Source of the DNA: Corallium rubrum | Taxonomy: Eukaryota > Cnidaria > Anthozoa > Scleralcyonacea > Coralliidae | Length of the DNA stretch: 64,000 nt | Reading direction: 5' to 3' | Assembly (NCBI GenBank): GCA_964035015.1 | Contig: OZ036008.1 | Location: forward strand, 10,345,692-10,409,691 | In this document: positions 31,701-40,751 of the stretch, in pieces | How the letters are laid out: each line of letters opens with the position of its first letter | Numbering within the stretch: position 1 is the first letter of the stretch | The notes under the pieces: model-generated | The model's database searches: none | The model's input: only the letters and a program-made list of their open reading frames with translations | Told to the model about the DNA's origin: nothing | Position numbers and translations under genes: made by a program

Positions 31701-34129
31701 CAGAAAATAACATTTTAACATATGAACTTACCATTTAACAATGTGTCTGATATCATGAAACCAACTGTGGCGGACAACTACATCTTCATTATCTACAACA
31801 ACTTCTACATTTGAATGAGATTTCTCTATTGCACCACGAACTGGTTCCACCACAACCACTGCACAAAGGATGATCAAAACAACACCTAACATTGGGGTGA
31901 CCTTGATGAGAAAATAAAACAAGGTATGATGTAATAATATATTAACAACGAGTTAGGGGATTCAAACATGAGACAACATGATGAAAACAACGAGGCTAAA
32001 GGCCAAATGGTTTTACTGTTTTCGAGTGTTTGGATTCCCCTGATGAAACCCAATAAAGAGTTGTCAATATGGCATCTCAATCGAGTGATTTCAATTAGAA
32101 AATGCAATTAAAATAAACCTTCATGAAATTTTGTTCATGAGTGTGTAAATTCATTCATACAGCAACTTATTTAAGCAATTACCAGCAATTCAAGTACTGT
32201 AGTTTATTTCAACAGAGACATTCAGTACATGTATGTATATACTGTTTAATACTTACTCTCAACCCCCACTTCCAGTTACCACCAAATAATGATGAAACTT
32301 TCGAACCAACAACATAGCCGAGTCCACTATATAATAAAAGCATACACAATAAAGAATTTAAAGGAAAGGCAATTCAGGGGTTATGGATATTTTCTGGGAC
32401 TGGACACAAAATTCATTTTGGTTAAATCTTCAAACATTTCTTACCTTCCAACTGGTATAGCAAAATAAAAAATTGAGAGCATCCTTGTTCTTGAATCTCC
32501 AACAAATAAATCACCAATTACTGTTGAGGCAACTGTTGAGTAACTCGCTTCTCCAATACCCACAAAACCACGGCATGCAAAAAACAGCCAGAATTGCTGT
32601 TCAAAAATGGAAATAAGGGAATTGATGTCATCAGTTAGTGATGTCATCAGTTAGTGATGTCACCAGGTAGTGATGTCATCCGGTAGTGATGTCACCAGTT
32701 AAGTGATATCACTGGGTAGTGATGTTATCAGTTAGTGATGTCATCAGGTAATGATGTCATCAGGTAGTGATGTCATCAGGTAATGATGTTATCAGGTAGT
32801 GATGTCACCAGGTAGTGATATCATCAGGTAGTGATGTCATCAGGTAGTGATGTCATCAGGTAGTGATGTCATCAGGTAGTGGTGTCATCAGGTAGTGATG
32901 TCACCAGGTAGTGATGTCACCAGGTAGTGATGTCACCAGGTAGTGATGTCATCAGGTAGTGATGTCATCAGGTAGTGATGTCATCAGGTAGTGATGTCAT
33001 CAGGTAGTGATGTCATCAGGTAGTGATGTCATCAGGTAGTGATGTTATCAGTTCGTGATATTATCAGTTAGTGATATCACTAGGTCCTTACATGTGTGTT
33101 AACAAGAGTTCCTGCAAATGTTGATATTGACCATGCCACAAGACCAAAAATCATGATGATCTTTCGACTATAACGATCTCCTAAGTAACCAAAGATTGGT
33201 GCCAACGTCATATACGAGACAATAAACACAGTCTGTAATAAACCAGCTAGGCTATTGTCGATATCAAAAAAGTCTTTAATTTCTGTCAGAACACCTAGAG
33301 AGAGAAAATAAAACATACATTATATGAAAAACTATAATAAGAATAAAAACTTGTCAATGTTTTGAACCGGTGACAAAATTTGTAAATCTCCAGTCTTTGG
33401 GTGTTCTCTCACCTCACCACAATCTTGTCTCACTAATATCCTGGGGATGAGGAAATAAGGTTGATATTTTTGTTGGTTTATAGGTCGAAAAGTGTATTAT
33501 ATTGAATGATATTGTACCTACCAAACACCAATCAATGTGTTTGTCCAGAGTAACATGGTCCGGATTCATTGCAACCCACCAATAGTATTAGGTATATGTT
33601 ACAGCATGCAGTACAACCATACATACAAGATATTTTGACAACAAGCTCTGCCTAGACACAGCTGCATAGATTTTAATCTATTTTAATAGATCTTAAAAAC
33701 TCCTTTGCCAAACTATAGATTTAAAATAAACTATTTAAAACAAGCTTTTTTACTTCAACTCTCCTTATCAAGCATCCAAAGCATCCTCAAAGAATTGACA
33801 CAAGCTTACTAGAGTGATAAAATGATAGTGAAATACTGTACAAATGGTAATTGAAAAACATCTGCGTAAAATAGATTAGACAGTGTACGAGAAGAGAGAA
33901 GAGAAATAAGGGAAAAATACTTGCTGGATCTAATACACTTATAACTGAAACTAAAACTTAAGCGATGGAGCATAAATCACGAGTGAGAGCGGAAAATATG
34001 CTAGTTTCTTTATTATTTAAAAAACTCACCAGCGACAGTAAACCGATCCATATAGTTCAACAAATTAATGAAAAATAAAACTGCTACAGTCATCCTGGCT
34101 CGTGTTTTTGTTATACGAGCCATCTCCAT
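25724..34129 (-). CDS. SPNS: Spinster-family major facilitator transporter
   Basis: Ten minus-strand coding exons close in phase to 539 aa: 34129-34030, 33294-33092, 32596-32445, 32326-32257, 31901-31732, 30460-30326, 29404-29206, 27448-27383, 26840-26742, 26149-25724. Every donor is GT and every acceptor AG. Diagnostic blocks in order: [30 protein letters not shown] (the MFS loop 2-3 motif), [53 protein letters not shown]. The family comprises 12-span lysosomal or plasma-membrane lysophospholipid/sphingolipid exporters. The C-terminal ~90 residues are hydrophilic, Asn/Asp-rich and not conserved. The ATG at 34129 is chosen as the first in-frame Met; 34123 is an alternative. SPNS1 versus SPNS2/3 is not resolved. 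Confidence 0.95.
26202..26700. repeat. ~80-bp direct duplication around family G (Spinster intron 9)
   Basis: AAAATCATCTGGCGTTAGAC through GGCAGGAATGGGTTAATC occurs at 26204-26279 and again at 26624-26699 with small differences. The first copy abuts the family G element; the second lies just before exon 9's donor. Related TCTAACGCCAGAC motifs occur in reverse at 57360-57425. Confidence 0.75.
26280..26560. mobile_element. Foldback MITE family G, copy 3 (Spinster intron 9)
   Basis: Ends CATAGTCCC and GGGACTATG. Flanked by GTTAATC at 26273-26279 and 26561-26567 (7 bp, exact). The middle contains the AACACATTGTACTTT block shared with the other copies. Confidence 0.85.
26906..27239 (-). mobile_element. 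Palindromic family A element, copy 2 (Spinster intron 8)
   Basis: Three partly nested copies of the arm sequence (GATATACTGCCGAAACAGAG) and several GCGAAGGCCC-type cores. Flanked by a 10-bp direct repeat ACTACAGATA at 26896-26905 and 27240-27249. The complete end is at the right, as in copy 1. Confidence 0.82.
27521..28449 (-). mobile_element. Internally reduced hAT transposon (Spinster intron 7)
   Basis: Terminal inverted repeats CAGTGCTGTAATAGTTAC and the right end ACAGCACTG enclose about 930 bp. Subterminal regions are packed with GTAACTAGTTAC motifs in both orientations. Flanks CTTACGTG and CTTACCTA agree at 5 of 8 positions, a decayed 8-bp duplication as expected for hAT. Only the transposase C-terminus remains (next entry). 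A small palindrome (GTGTTGTATTGAATATACAA side) lies at 27690-27775. Confidence 0.88.
28070..28230 (-). pseudogene. hAT transposase C-terminal (dimerisation) fragment
   Basis: Minus-strand translation reads [20 protein letters not shown] followed by [10 protein letters not shown], then [15 protein letters not shown]. This is the conserved C-terminal hAT dimerisation motif. Upstream catalytic parts are absent from the element, so no active enzyme is made. Confidence 0.9.
28745..28905. mobile_element. Degraded relative of the 42437 hAT-like MITE
   Basis: It shares, in reverse order, AAATTTGTCGGAAA, CAGTCAAAATCCA, CTTTTCGTGCA and AAAGTGAATTTC with the element at 42437-42627. The ends are decayed. 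It lies in Spinster intron 7. Confidence 0.6.
29480..29690 (-). mobile_element. tRNA-derived SINE (Spinster intron 6)
   Basis: The minus-strand head at 29639-29566 has an A box (GTGGCTCAGTGGTCAGAGCG) and a B box (GGGTTCAATTCC) in tRNA spacing, with an imperfect acceptor stem. The body continues toward 29480. A second head fragment (CCGTGGCTCAGTAGTCAGAG) follows on the plus strand at 29643-29668, so two copies abut head to head. Confidence 0.8.
29747..29845. mobile_element. Short foldback element
   Basis: Arms TCTTTACAGTAAAATATT and AATATTTTAC-like complement at the right, with a GACCGAGCGATAGCGAGGTT centre. Lies in Spinster intron 6. Superfamily unknown. Confidence 0.6.
30500..31310. repeat. 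CACACCCACATCACAC minisatellite (Spinster intron 5)
   Basis: About 800 bp of irregular units made from CACACCCACATCAC and CACACCTACACAC. The plus strand lacks G almost completely. Open frames across it are products of the repeat. It lies between exons 5 and 6 and starts only about 40 bp upstream of exon 6 on the transcribed strand. Confidence 0.95.
32630..33085. repeat. 16-bp minisatellite GGTAGTGATGTCATCA (Spinster intron 2)
   Basis: About 27 tandem copies with a few variants (CACCA for CATCA; GTTATC). It fills nearly the whole intron between exons 3 and 2 and ends about 6 bp from the exon 2 donor. The unit contains TGATGTCA, close to a CRE/AP-1-like half site. Confidence 0.95.
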
Positions 34130-34232
34130 GAAAATGTTAGTAATGCTACTTCCTTGTTCGTCTGTATTCTCCAGTGATGTACTGTATTCAACTATACAAC
34201 ACCATCTACTGTATAAAATATATAAAGTCACC

Positions 34233-34238
34233 CACGTG
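34233..34238. promoter_or_regulatory. CACGTG E-box upstream of Spinster
   Basis: CACGTG lies about 105 bp upstream of the Spinster ATG. On the gene strand it reads TCACGTGGG, which fits the M-box/CLEAR type bound by MiT/TFE factors that control lysosomal genes in animals. Regulation is inference from the motif only. Confidence 0.4.
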
Positions 34239-34305
34239 ATCGAAATGTCATTCGATTATTTGTATTTTTCAGAATATCCTCGCGTGACACACGCGAGGTA
34301 CCAAG

Positions 34306-34346
34306 GCGCAGCCACAGATTAATAATACAGTAATCTGTGGCTGCGC
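34306..34346. repeat. Perfect 16-bp stem hairpin
   Basis: GCGCAGCCACAGATTA pairs exactly with TAATCTGTGGCTGCGC across a 9-nt loop. A second small hairpin (CTCGCGTGACACACGCGAG) lies at 34279-34297. Both are upstream of Spinster. Confidence 0.75.
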
Positions 34347-34380
34347 AGATGATGATTATTGATTGTTTTTTTACTAGTAT

Positions 34381-34640
34381 TACTACCATTTGCGTTCAAG
34401 CTGGAAGCATGAACTATTTCGCACGTTTGTTTACGTTTGAAACGCTACGTTTGACTCATTAGCTTACCACGTTTTGACCAATGAAATGCATTTGCTTTCT
34501 TAACACGTGAATTTCACGTGAACAAATAAATGCATTTCATTGGTCAAAACGTGGTAAGTTAATGAGACAAACGTAGCATTTCAAACGTAAAGAAACGTGT
34601 GAAATAGTTCATGCTTCATGCTTGAACGCAAATGGTAGTA
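34381..34640. mobile_element. 260-bp foldback MITE with twin CACGTG boxes
   Basis: Arms of about 120 bp start TACTACCATTTGCGTTCAAG and are inverted at the right end. The apex carries two CACGTG boxes at 34504-34509 and 34515-34520. It lies in the shared upstream region of the divergent Spinster and septin genes. Confidence 0.85.
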
Positions 34641-34676
34641 TTATCCTCACAAATATTAGGCAATACAATCCTACAC

Positions 34677-34925
34677 AATCGTCATTGTTATTATCATTAT
34701 CATTATTAACATCATCATCATCATCATCATCATTACCTTCTTTGTCATCATTATCATCATCATCATTATTACCTTCTTTGTCATCATCATCATCGTTATC
34801 ATCATCATCATCATCATCATTGTAATTATTATCATTATCATCGTCATTATTATTATCATTATTATCATTGTTATTACCATCAATGTTATTATCATTATCA
34901 TCATCATTATTCTTATTTTTGCAAT
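34677..34925. repeat. (ATC/ATT)n microsatellite
   Basis: About 240 bp of TCATCATTATTATC-type trinucleotides. A near-identical 20-mer (AAATATTaGGCAATACAATC and AAATATTTGGCAATACAATC) occurs just before it at 34650 and after it at 35003, so the array is bounded by a direct repeat. Confidence 0.9.
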
Positions 34926-34959
34926 AAAATTAATTTTATTTATTATTATGATTAACCGC

Positions 34960-35052
34960 TGATCGATACTTTCCAAGGCTCATCGTCTGCCAACTGTATC
35001 AAATATTTGGCAATACAATCGTCGTTGAGTTGTCAAAGAAGCACTAAAAAAA
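34960..35052 (+). other. Possible septin 5' UTR exon
   Basis: A strong donor, AAAAAAG|GTAAGTG, ends at 35052. The first coding septin exon has a clear acceptor (TTGCCTTTAG at 36331-36340) eight bases before its ATG. An upstream untranslated exon is therefore expected, and this is the best candidate donor seen. The transcription start is not determined. Confidence 0.35.
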
Positions 35053-36340
35053 GGTAAGTGATATGTTGCTTGATCATCATTTTAGGCCAGAATATTACGT
35101 ATATATGTCTAGTCCTTGTTCACAACAACATAGTTTATTGTAGTATTTAGAAATACATTATACATCTCAGAGCTCGCTTTGTACAACGTATTAATTAACT
35201 CCTTGATACGAAATTAAAGACCAGTTGCAAGTAGTATTTTCATTATGTTTTTACGATCAATACAGTTATCAACTCACTGTATCATTCACGTACTAGACAA
35301 ACCAGGCTGTTTTATTTACAGATAATGTTAACAGATCACTACACAGTCTAGGTTTTACGCTGAGAGATTTGAAGCCAAATATTTAAGTTGAAAAATGACA
35401 CCAAATCCGCCCCTTTCTTGCTAACTTCAACACAAGAGATCAGTAGAGCATCGTACTGTTTTTGATCAGTTTTTCTAAAAGATAAATAGATCTTTTGTTG
35501 TTAGTAATTGTTTCTTCATACAATATAAAATTTAATACTGTTATGGCGATTTTTGTTGGCTATTTTAATAGTATTTGAATACAAAGTCTAATATACCGAC
35601 AAGAGATTAGCTTTTGTAGTTATGTAGTAATTTCCTGAAAAATTAATTGATGGCTTAAATATAAAGCAAGTGCTTGTCTGTTGTCTTCATTCCAAACATA
35701 TTTTAACAAGTGTGTCCATGCCATAGTTATGTAACTGATAACTGGAGGTTGTGAATAAAGAAATTTTCACTTTTCTTTAAATAAAGAATAGTGTGTCTTT
35801 GTTATTAATTGCTTTTCCTGTCAAAGAGTTGGTGGGGTGTTGGTAGCAGTGGTTCGTGGGTTTGAGTGGACCTTGCATCTCTGAGTACCTGTGTTCAAGT
35901 CTTGCTAGATGCAGTTGTTAGAATAAAATTCCCACGACCTTGGTTGAAAGAGTGTTTCATTAAGATGAGTGGGGTTGAAAAATAAAGTGATAGTCAAGTT
36001 TTTTAACCAACTTCGAAGTGTTTGGATATCCTGATGAAACACTCTTTCAAGTGTTTGACTTTGATATAGTATCCAAAACAAATCAGTATTTTAACAGAAA
36101 ATTGAGGTGAAAGTTTGCTCGATTTTAATTTCCTTTGTTTTCCATTCTTGAATTATTAAATATGAGTTTACAAGGAGTTGTTTCAGTTTGAACCTACCAA
36201 ATTCCACAGGTTGTATGCTCCAGGTGTTCTGGGTTTCTCCTGTAGCAACACTGGTGCAGGATTAGTAAGGATTCCTTACTGGACTTCTTTGTATAACTAA
36301 AAATAGCTAGCTTTATTTGCTATCTTTAATTTGCCTTTAG
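35053..36340. other. Septin upstream intron or spacer
   Basis: No coding block. It contains a diverged interspersed repeat at 36000-36125 (relative of 18945-19075), including ATCCTGATGAAACACTC. A tRNA-like B box (GTTCAAGTCTTGC) at about 35893 may mark an old SINE. Confidence 0.4.
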
Positions 36341-36348
36341 GGTAAAAA

Positions 36349-39300
36349 ATGTCTAGTTACATTGGCTTTGCTAATCTTCCTAATCAAGTTCACAGAAAGT
36401 CTGTCAAACGTGGCTTTGAATTCACCTTAATGGTTGTAGGTGAGTGTTAAAATTGAAACAAATAAATTCTTGATATGACCACAGAATAGTAATACAACCA
36501 CCATCCTACACCATCCCATGCAATCCTGGCAAGTTCCCCTGGCAGTTTGGACCTTCAAACAAAGGTTAAAACTGCTGGGGAGCTTGCCAGGATTGCGCAG
36601 GATGGCGTATGACATTGCGTAGGATCCTGTAGGATGGTGTAAAATATCGCGCCTGCGCATTGAAGAAATGCAGACAAGTTTTCACTCGAGTTGGACTTCT
36701 GGTTGTATTACTATTCTGTGATATGACACTAGTTGTTTCCTGATACCCCTCCATTTTCACAGGAAATGGTGGTGGTAGCCAGCAGAGAAAAGGCTTTGGG
36801 AACAAGTTTGAACATGACCAATTAAGATTTCCATATTTCAGAAAATTTAATAGTTTGTTTTGATTGATTAAAATTTTAGGTGAGTCTGGTCTTGGTAAGT
36901 CCACCCTGATAAACAGTCTTTTTCTTACGGATTTATATTCCGAGAGACGAATACCAACTGTAGCAGGTTAGAACCTTGTGTTTTCTTGTAATGTACTTTT
37001 GATTATTTTATTTTTATATATAATTGTTCAATTTACAGTATTTATCGCAAAACAAAAACTACTGAAATTGCAATCAAGAATATTTAATTTCTACATATAT
37101 ACAAATGCAGCAAGTGGTTAATAATATGATGTATTTTGTGTTAATTTGTACTTTATTTAAATTAATAGAAAGACTAGCAAAAACTGTAGATATTGAAACA
37201 TCCACTGTTGAGATTGAAGAAAGAGGTGTGAAATTGAAACTAACCGTTGTAGATACACCTGGTTTTGGAGATAATCTTGATAACTCAGAATGGTATGGTA
37301 ACTATTCTAAGACTCTCCCAAAAAGTATCTAGCAAATTATTCTTACTAATATATAGAAATTAATTAATCCATTGCTGTATGTCTTTCCCTTTTTTTTTAG
37401 TTTTAAACCAATCTTAGATTATGTAAATAGTCAGTTTAATGCGTATTTGAAAGACGAGTCTGGATTAAATCGAAGAAATATTGTGGACAGCCGTATTCAT
37501 TGTTGTTTTTATTTTGTATCTCCATCAGGGTAAGTTCTTGGTGATATTTGTAGAAGGAGGATGTAGGCCGGGAGGAAGGGAAGGAGGGAGAGGAGAAAAG
37601 AAGGAAGGAAAGGAGGAGGGAAGGAAGAAGGGAAGGATGGATGGGATAGAGGGAGTGTGTGAGGGAAGGAATGAGGGAGGGAGAGAGGGAGGGAGGGAGG
37701 GAGGGAGGGAGGGAGGGAGGGGAGGGGAGGAAGGAAGGAAGGAAGGAAGGAAGAAAGGAAGGAAGGAAGGATGGATCAAAGGGAGGGAGGGAATTAAGGA
37801 AAGAAGGAAGTAATGAGGGAGGGAGGGAGGGAGGGAGGGAGGGAAGGAAGGAAGGAAGGAAGGAAGGAAGGAAGGAAGGAAGGAAGGAAGGAAGGAAGGA
37901 AGGAGGGAAGGAAGAGGCCAGGGGAAGGGAGGATGGATAGGAGGGAGGGAAGGAATGAGGGGAGGGAGAGAGGTTAAAGGGAGGGGATGAAGGAAGGGAT
38001 GGATAGATAGACCAATGAAAGAAATGATGGATTAAGGAGGATGTATAGATGATGAACGTTTTATACATGGTGTTTTTAATAAAGGTTACAGCCTATAGAT
38101 ATTGCTTGCATGAAGCAACTTCATAGTCGTGTAAACATTGTACCAGTTATTGGTAAAGCAGACACTTTAACCCAAAAAGAACTGAGAGAACTCAAGAAAA
38201 AGGTAATTAGTAATCATCTTTTTATACTCACCATACAGCTAGGTACAGTACCACAACCTTGGACCTTGATCTTGTTTTGCTTGATTGTCATACACATATA
38301 TTATTTTCTATATCTTACAACTTTTTTAAGATTATCCATGAAATTCAGAAATTTGAAATCCAGATTTATCAATTACCATATTGTGATGAGGATGAAGATG
38401 AAGAATTTAGGAAACAAACTGAAGACTTAAGAGTGAGTTTCTTTGGACGAGGCTCAGCAACAATTTTTTACCATCTTTGTTAATGATATTTTTGTTTGCT
38501 GAATCAAACAGGCCAGCATGCCATTTGCAGTTGTTGGTAGCAATGCAACAGTTGAGGTATCTGGAAAGAAGGTTCGTGGTAGGATATACCCATGGGGGGT
38601 AGTAGAAGGTAATGGTTTGAATTTACTACCTAATTATGTAGCATTACTGTCAAGGGGTTTGCTGTCACCCATTCCTGTCTATTCAACTTCACGTTTGGGG
38701 ATGTTGGCACTTAATGAGCATAGATGAATTACATGTAAGCCACAGGGACTGGAAAGTGCACACTCAGCACAGCTTGTAGCATAAACAATACTGCATCTGC
38801 CTTCTCATTCCTCTGCATAAGAGAGGGGCATCAGCTACTCAGAGCACCGGTAATTGTTTTTATAATACAGATGCTTTTTTCACTTTATAGTTGAAAACCC
38901 AAAACATTCGGACTTTGTCAAACTGAGAACAATGTTAATGTGAGTAGGAATTCAATGATACAGTAAATTGTTGAAAATTCATGGAGAATATTTTTACTCT
39001 ATTAAATGATCATGTTGATGTCCCATATTTTTGGAAACTATTGTAATTTTTAGCACACACATGCAAGACTTGAAAGAAGTGACTCAGGATGTTCACTACG
39101 AAAATTATCGAGCAACGTGTTTATCAGTTGATGGAAATAACACAGTCCAAAGAAATGTGAGAAGGTCAGTACAACAAACAGCTTCAGCACTGGCATGTTT
39201 TAGAAGGACCAAGCAGAGCTGATGAGAGATGACCTGAGGCCTGGGGAAACATAGTAGGATAGGAGCCCTCGGGATGTGACAAAGCTGTGTCCACTTTATA

Positions 39301-40751
39301 ATCACTTAATGGGGTGTTGGGTAGCCTCCTTTGCAGATGTTCTTTGTGGGCCGGCAGTATCCCCCCCCCCCCCTCCTGAGCCATAAGAACGTCTGCGAAG
39401 GAGGCTAGGTGTTGGGGATCCAAATATTACCAGGGTTAAGTCACGTTGGCCTGAAAAACAGAGAAAAATCTTCTCGACGTTTTGAGCGAAGGCCCTTCAT
39501 CAGGAGAAATTAGTAAAAAATTATCCTGACGAAGGATAATAAATCATTCTGACGAAGGGCCTTCGCTCAAACGTCGAGAAGATTTTTCTCTGTTTTTCAG
39601 GCCAACGTGACTTAACCCTGGTAATATTTGGATTTCAACCGTGGCCGACGCTGTCCTAGAAGCTTTTAGGTGTTGGGGAGATGCCTCATTAAAATTATTT
39701 TTGAATTCTTGGCTTTCTGATAGTGTATCTCCTGCATTTTGAGAGCACTATTTTTGTATTTTCAACTGTGGCACCAAACTGGAGGTCCTATAACATGAGA
39801 GGCCCTGGGGAAAATTGCCCCCTCCACCTCTCCAACCTTCCAACCTCTCCCCACCCAGGACCAGTTGAGTTTCAAGTTTATTTGCAAGTTTATTTCTGTA
39901 TTAAAAGCTTTTGAACACATATTAATGTAGGGGAAGAGAAGGCAGTGCTCATTTAAAAGAACCACCTCGCAATACAAAGTTAGATGAAAAGGATAAAATG
40001 CTGGAGGAGAAAGAAGCTGAGGTGAGAGTAGACCTGGGAACTAGTTTAGATTTTCGCGCGCTTTTTAATTAATTTTTCATGGCCGCCATGTTTGATTTTG
40101 AACTCAACACTTGACAAGCAAGAAAGAAGGAGTAAATTGTCGTTTAAATTGGTAAAACTACTGCAAGCAATGGTAACGTATTAAAATATAACTAATTTAA
40201 TATCAATGGACGAAGTGATAGTATTTTTGGCCGGTTTAAGAAGCAATGAGCCTTAAGAAATGCGAAGCATTTGACTGCATTTCATGGCGCTGAATAAACT
40301 TCGGAGTTCGGATTCTTGTGCTGTATTTGGTTCAACGTTTATCCAGCCGGTTTTAATGTTGTAAAGGTTTTGAAATTTCGACTTTTTCTACATAACATCA
40401 TAAATTTGAAGTGGTAAGTGGTTAACCGAACGTTCACGGTAAAACAAGATAAATTTATATTATTTTATTCATACTAATATTTAATAATTAATAGTATTAA
40501 TTAAATTACTATTGAAATTGCTATTATATTTTAAATAATCATTAATCCTAACTAATAATTAGTAATTACTGTTGAAATTGCTATTGTTAAATAATTAATT
40601 TTTTTTTCATACCAATCAATCATTAAAATTCCTATTGTTAAATAATTAGTGTTTTTATACCAATCAATAATCATTAAAATTTCAGTTGCGAAGAATGCAG
40701 GAAATGTTACAGAAAATGCAACTACAGATGAAAGAAGGTTCTCATGTTTAA
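36349..40751 (+). CDS. SEPT2: Septin, SEPT2 group
   Basis: Eleven plus-strand coding exons close in phase to 354 aa: 36349-36439, 36880-36966, 37169-37292, 37401-37529, 38085-38202, 38331-38432, 38512-38608, 38891-38939, 39054-39164, 39931-40021, 40686-40751. Order of marks: N-terminal [21 protein letters not shown]-loop GESGLGKST (residues 31-39), DTPG (88-91), G4-type GKAD (167-170, AKAD in most septins), septin unique element [14 protein letters not shown], then a short coiled coil ending [15 protein letters not shown]. Septins are GTP-binding proteins that polymerise into filaments and rings for cytokinesis and cortical scaffolding. The loop after SPSG lacks the usual His-Gly pair at the exon 4/5 joint. 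Wording fits the SEPT1/2/4/5 group; assignment to SEPT2 itself is less sure. Confidence 0.95.
36480..36720. mobile_element. 241-bp MITE in septin intron 1
   Basis: Ends CACAGAATAGTAATACAACC and the inverted copy at the right. Flanked by ATATGAC at 36473-36479 and 36721-36727 (7 bp, exact). It lies 40 bp past the exon 1 donor. The CA.AG start and 7-bp duplication resemble family G. Confidence 0.85.
37555..38040. repeat. Polypurine GGGA/GGAA tract in septin intron 4
   Basis: Nearly 480 bp with almost only A and G on the plus strand, in GGGA and GGAA blocks with mirror symmetry. Such tracts can form triplex (H-DNA). It occupies nearly all of the intron between exons 4 and 5. Reading frames here are repeat products. 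Confidence 0.93.
39322..39408. mobile_element. 87-bp MITE family F with 9-bp target duplication (septin intron 9)
   Basis: Ends TAGCCTCCTTTGCAG and CTGCGAAGGAGGCTA. Flanked by GGTGTTGGG at 39313-39321 and 39409-39417. Related to the 202-bp element at 23675. A run of 13-14 C lies in its centre. Confidence 0.85.
39419..39666 (+). mobile_element. Palindromic family B element, copy 2 (septin intron 9)
   Basis: Flanked by TAGGTGTTGGGGA at 39406-39418 and 39667-39679, an exact 13-bp duplication that includes the end of the family F MITE and its 9-bp repeat. It therefore inserted after that MITE. The complete end (GGCCGACGCTGTCCTAGAAG) is at the right, opposite to copy 1. Confidence 0.88.

Noticed and set aside
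34130-34231. Longer Spinster N-terminus starting at 34231
   Set aside because: That start codon is GTG; the first in-frame ATG is 34129, where family similarity also begins.
35820-35920. tRNA gene near 35840-35905
   Set aside because: A B-box-like GTTCAAGTCTTGC is present but no cloverleaf forms; at most an old SINE head.
37436-38068. Long Pro/Ser/Leu and Gly/Arg/Glu open frames in septin intron 4
   Set aside because: They arise from the GGGA/GGAA tract, overlap each other on both strands and lie within a well-defined intron.
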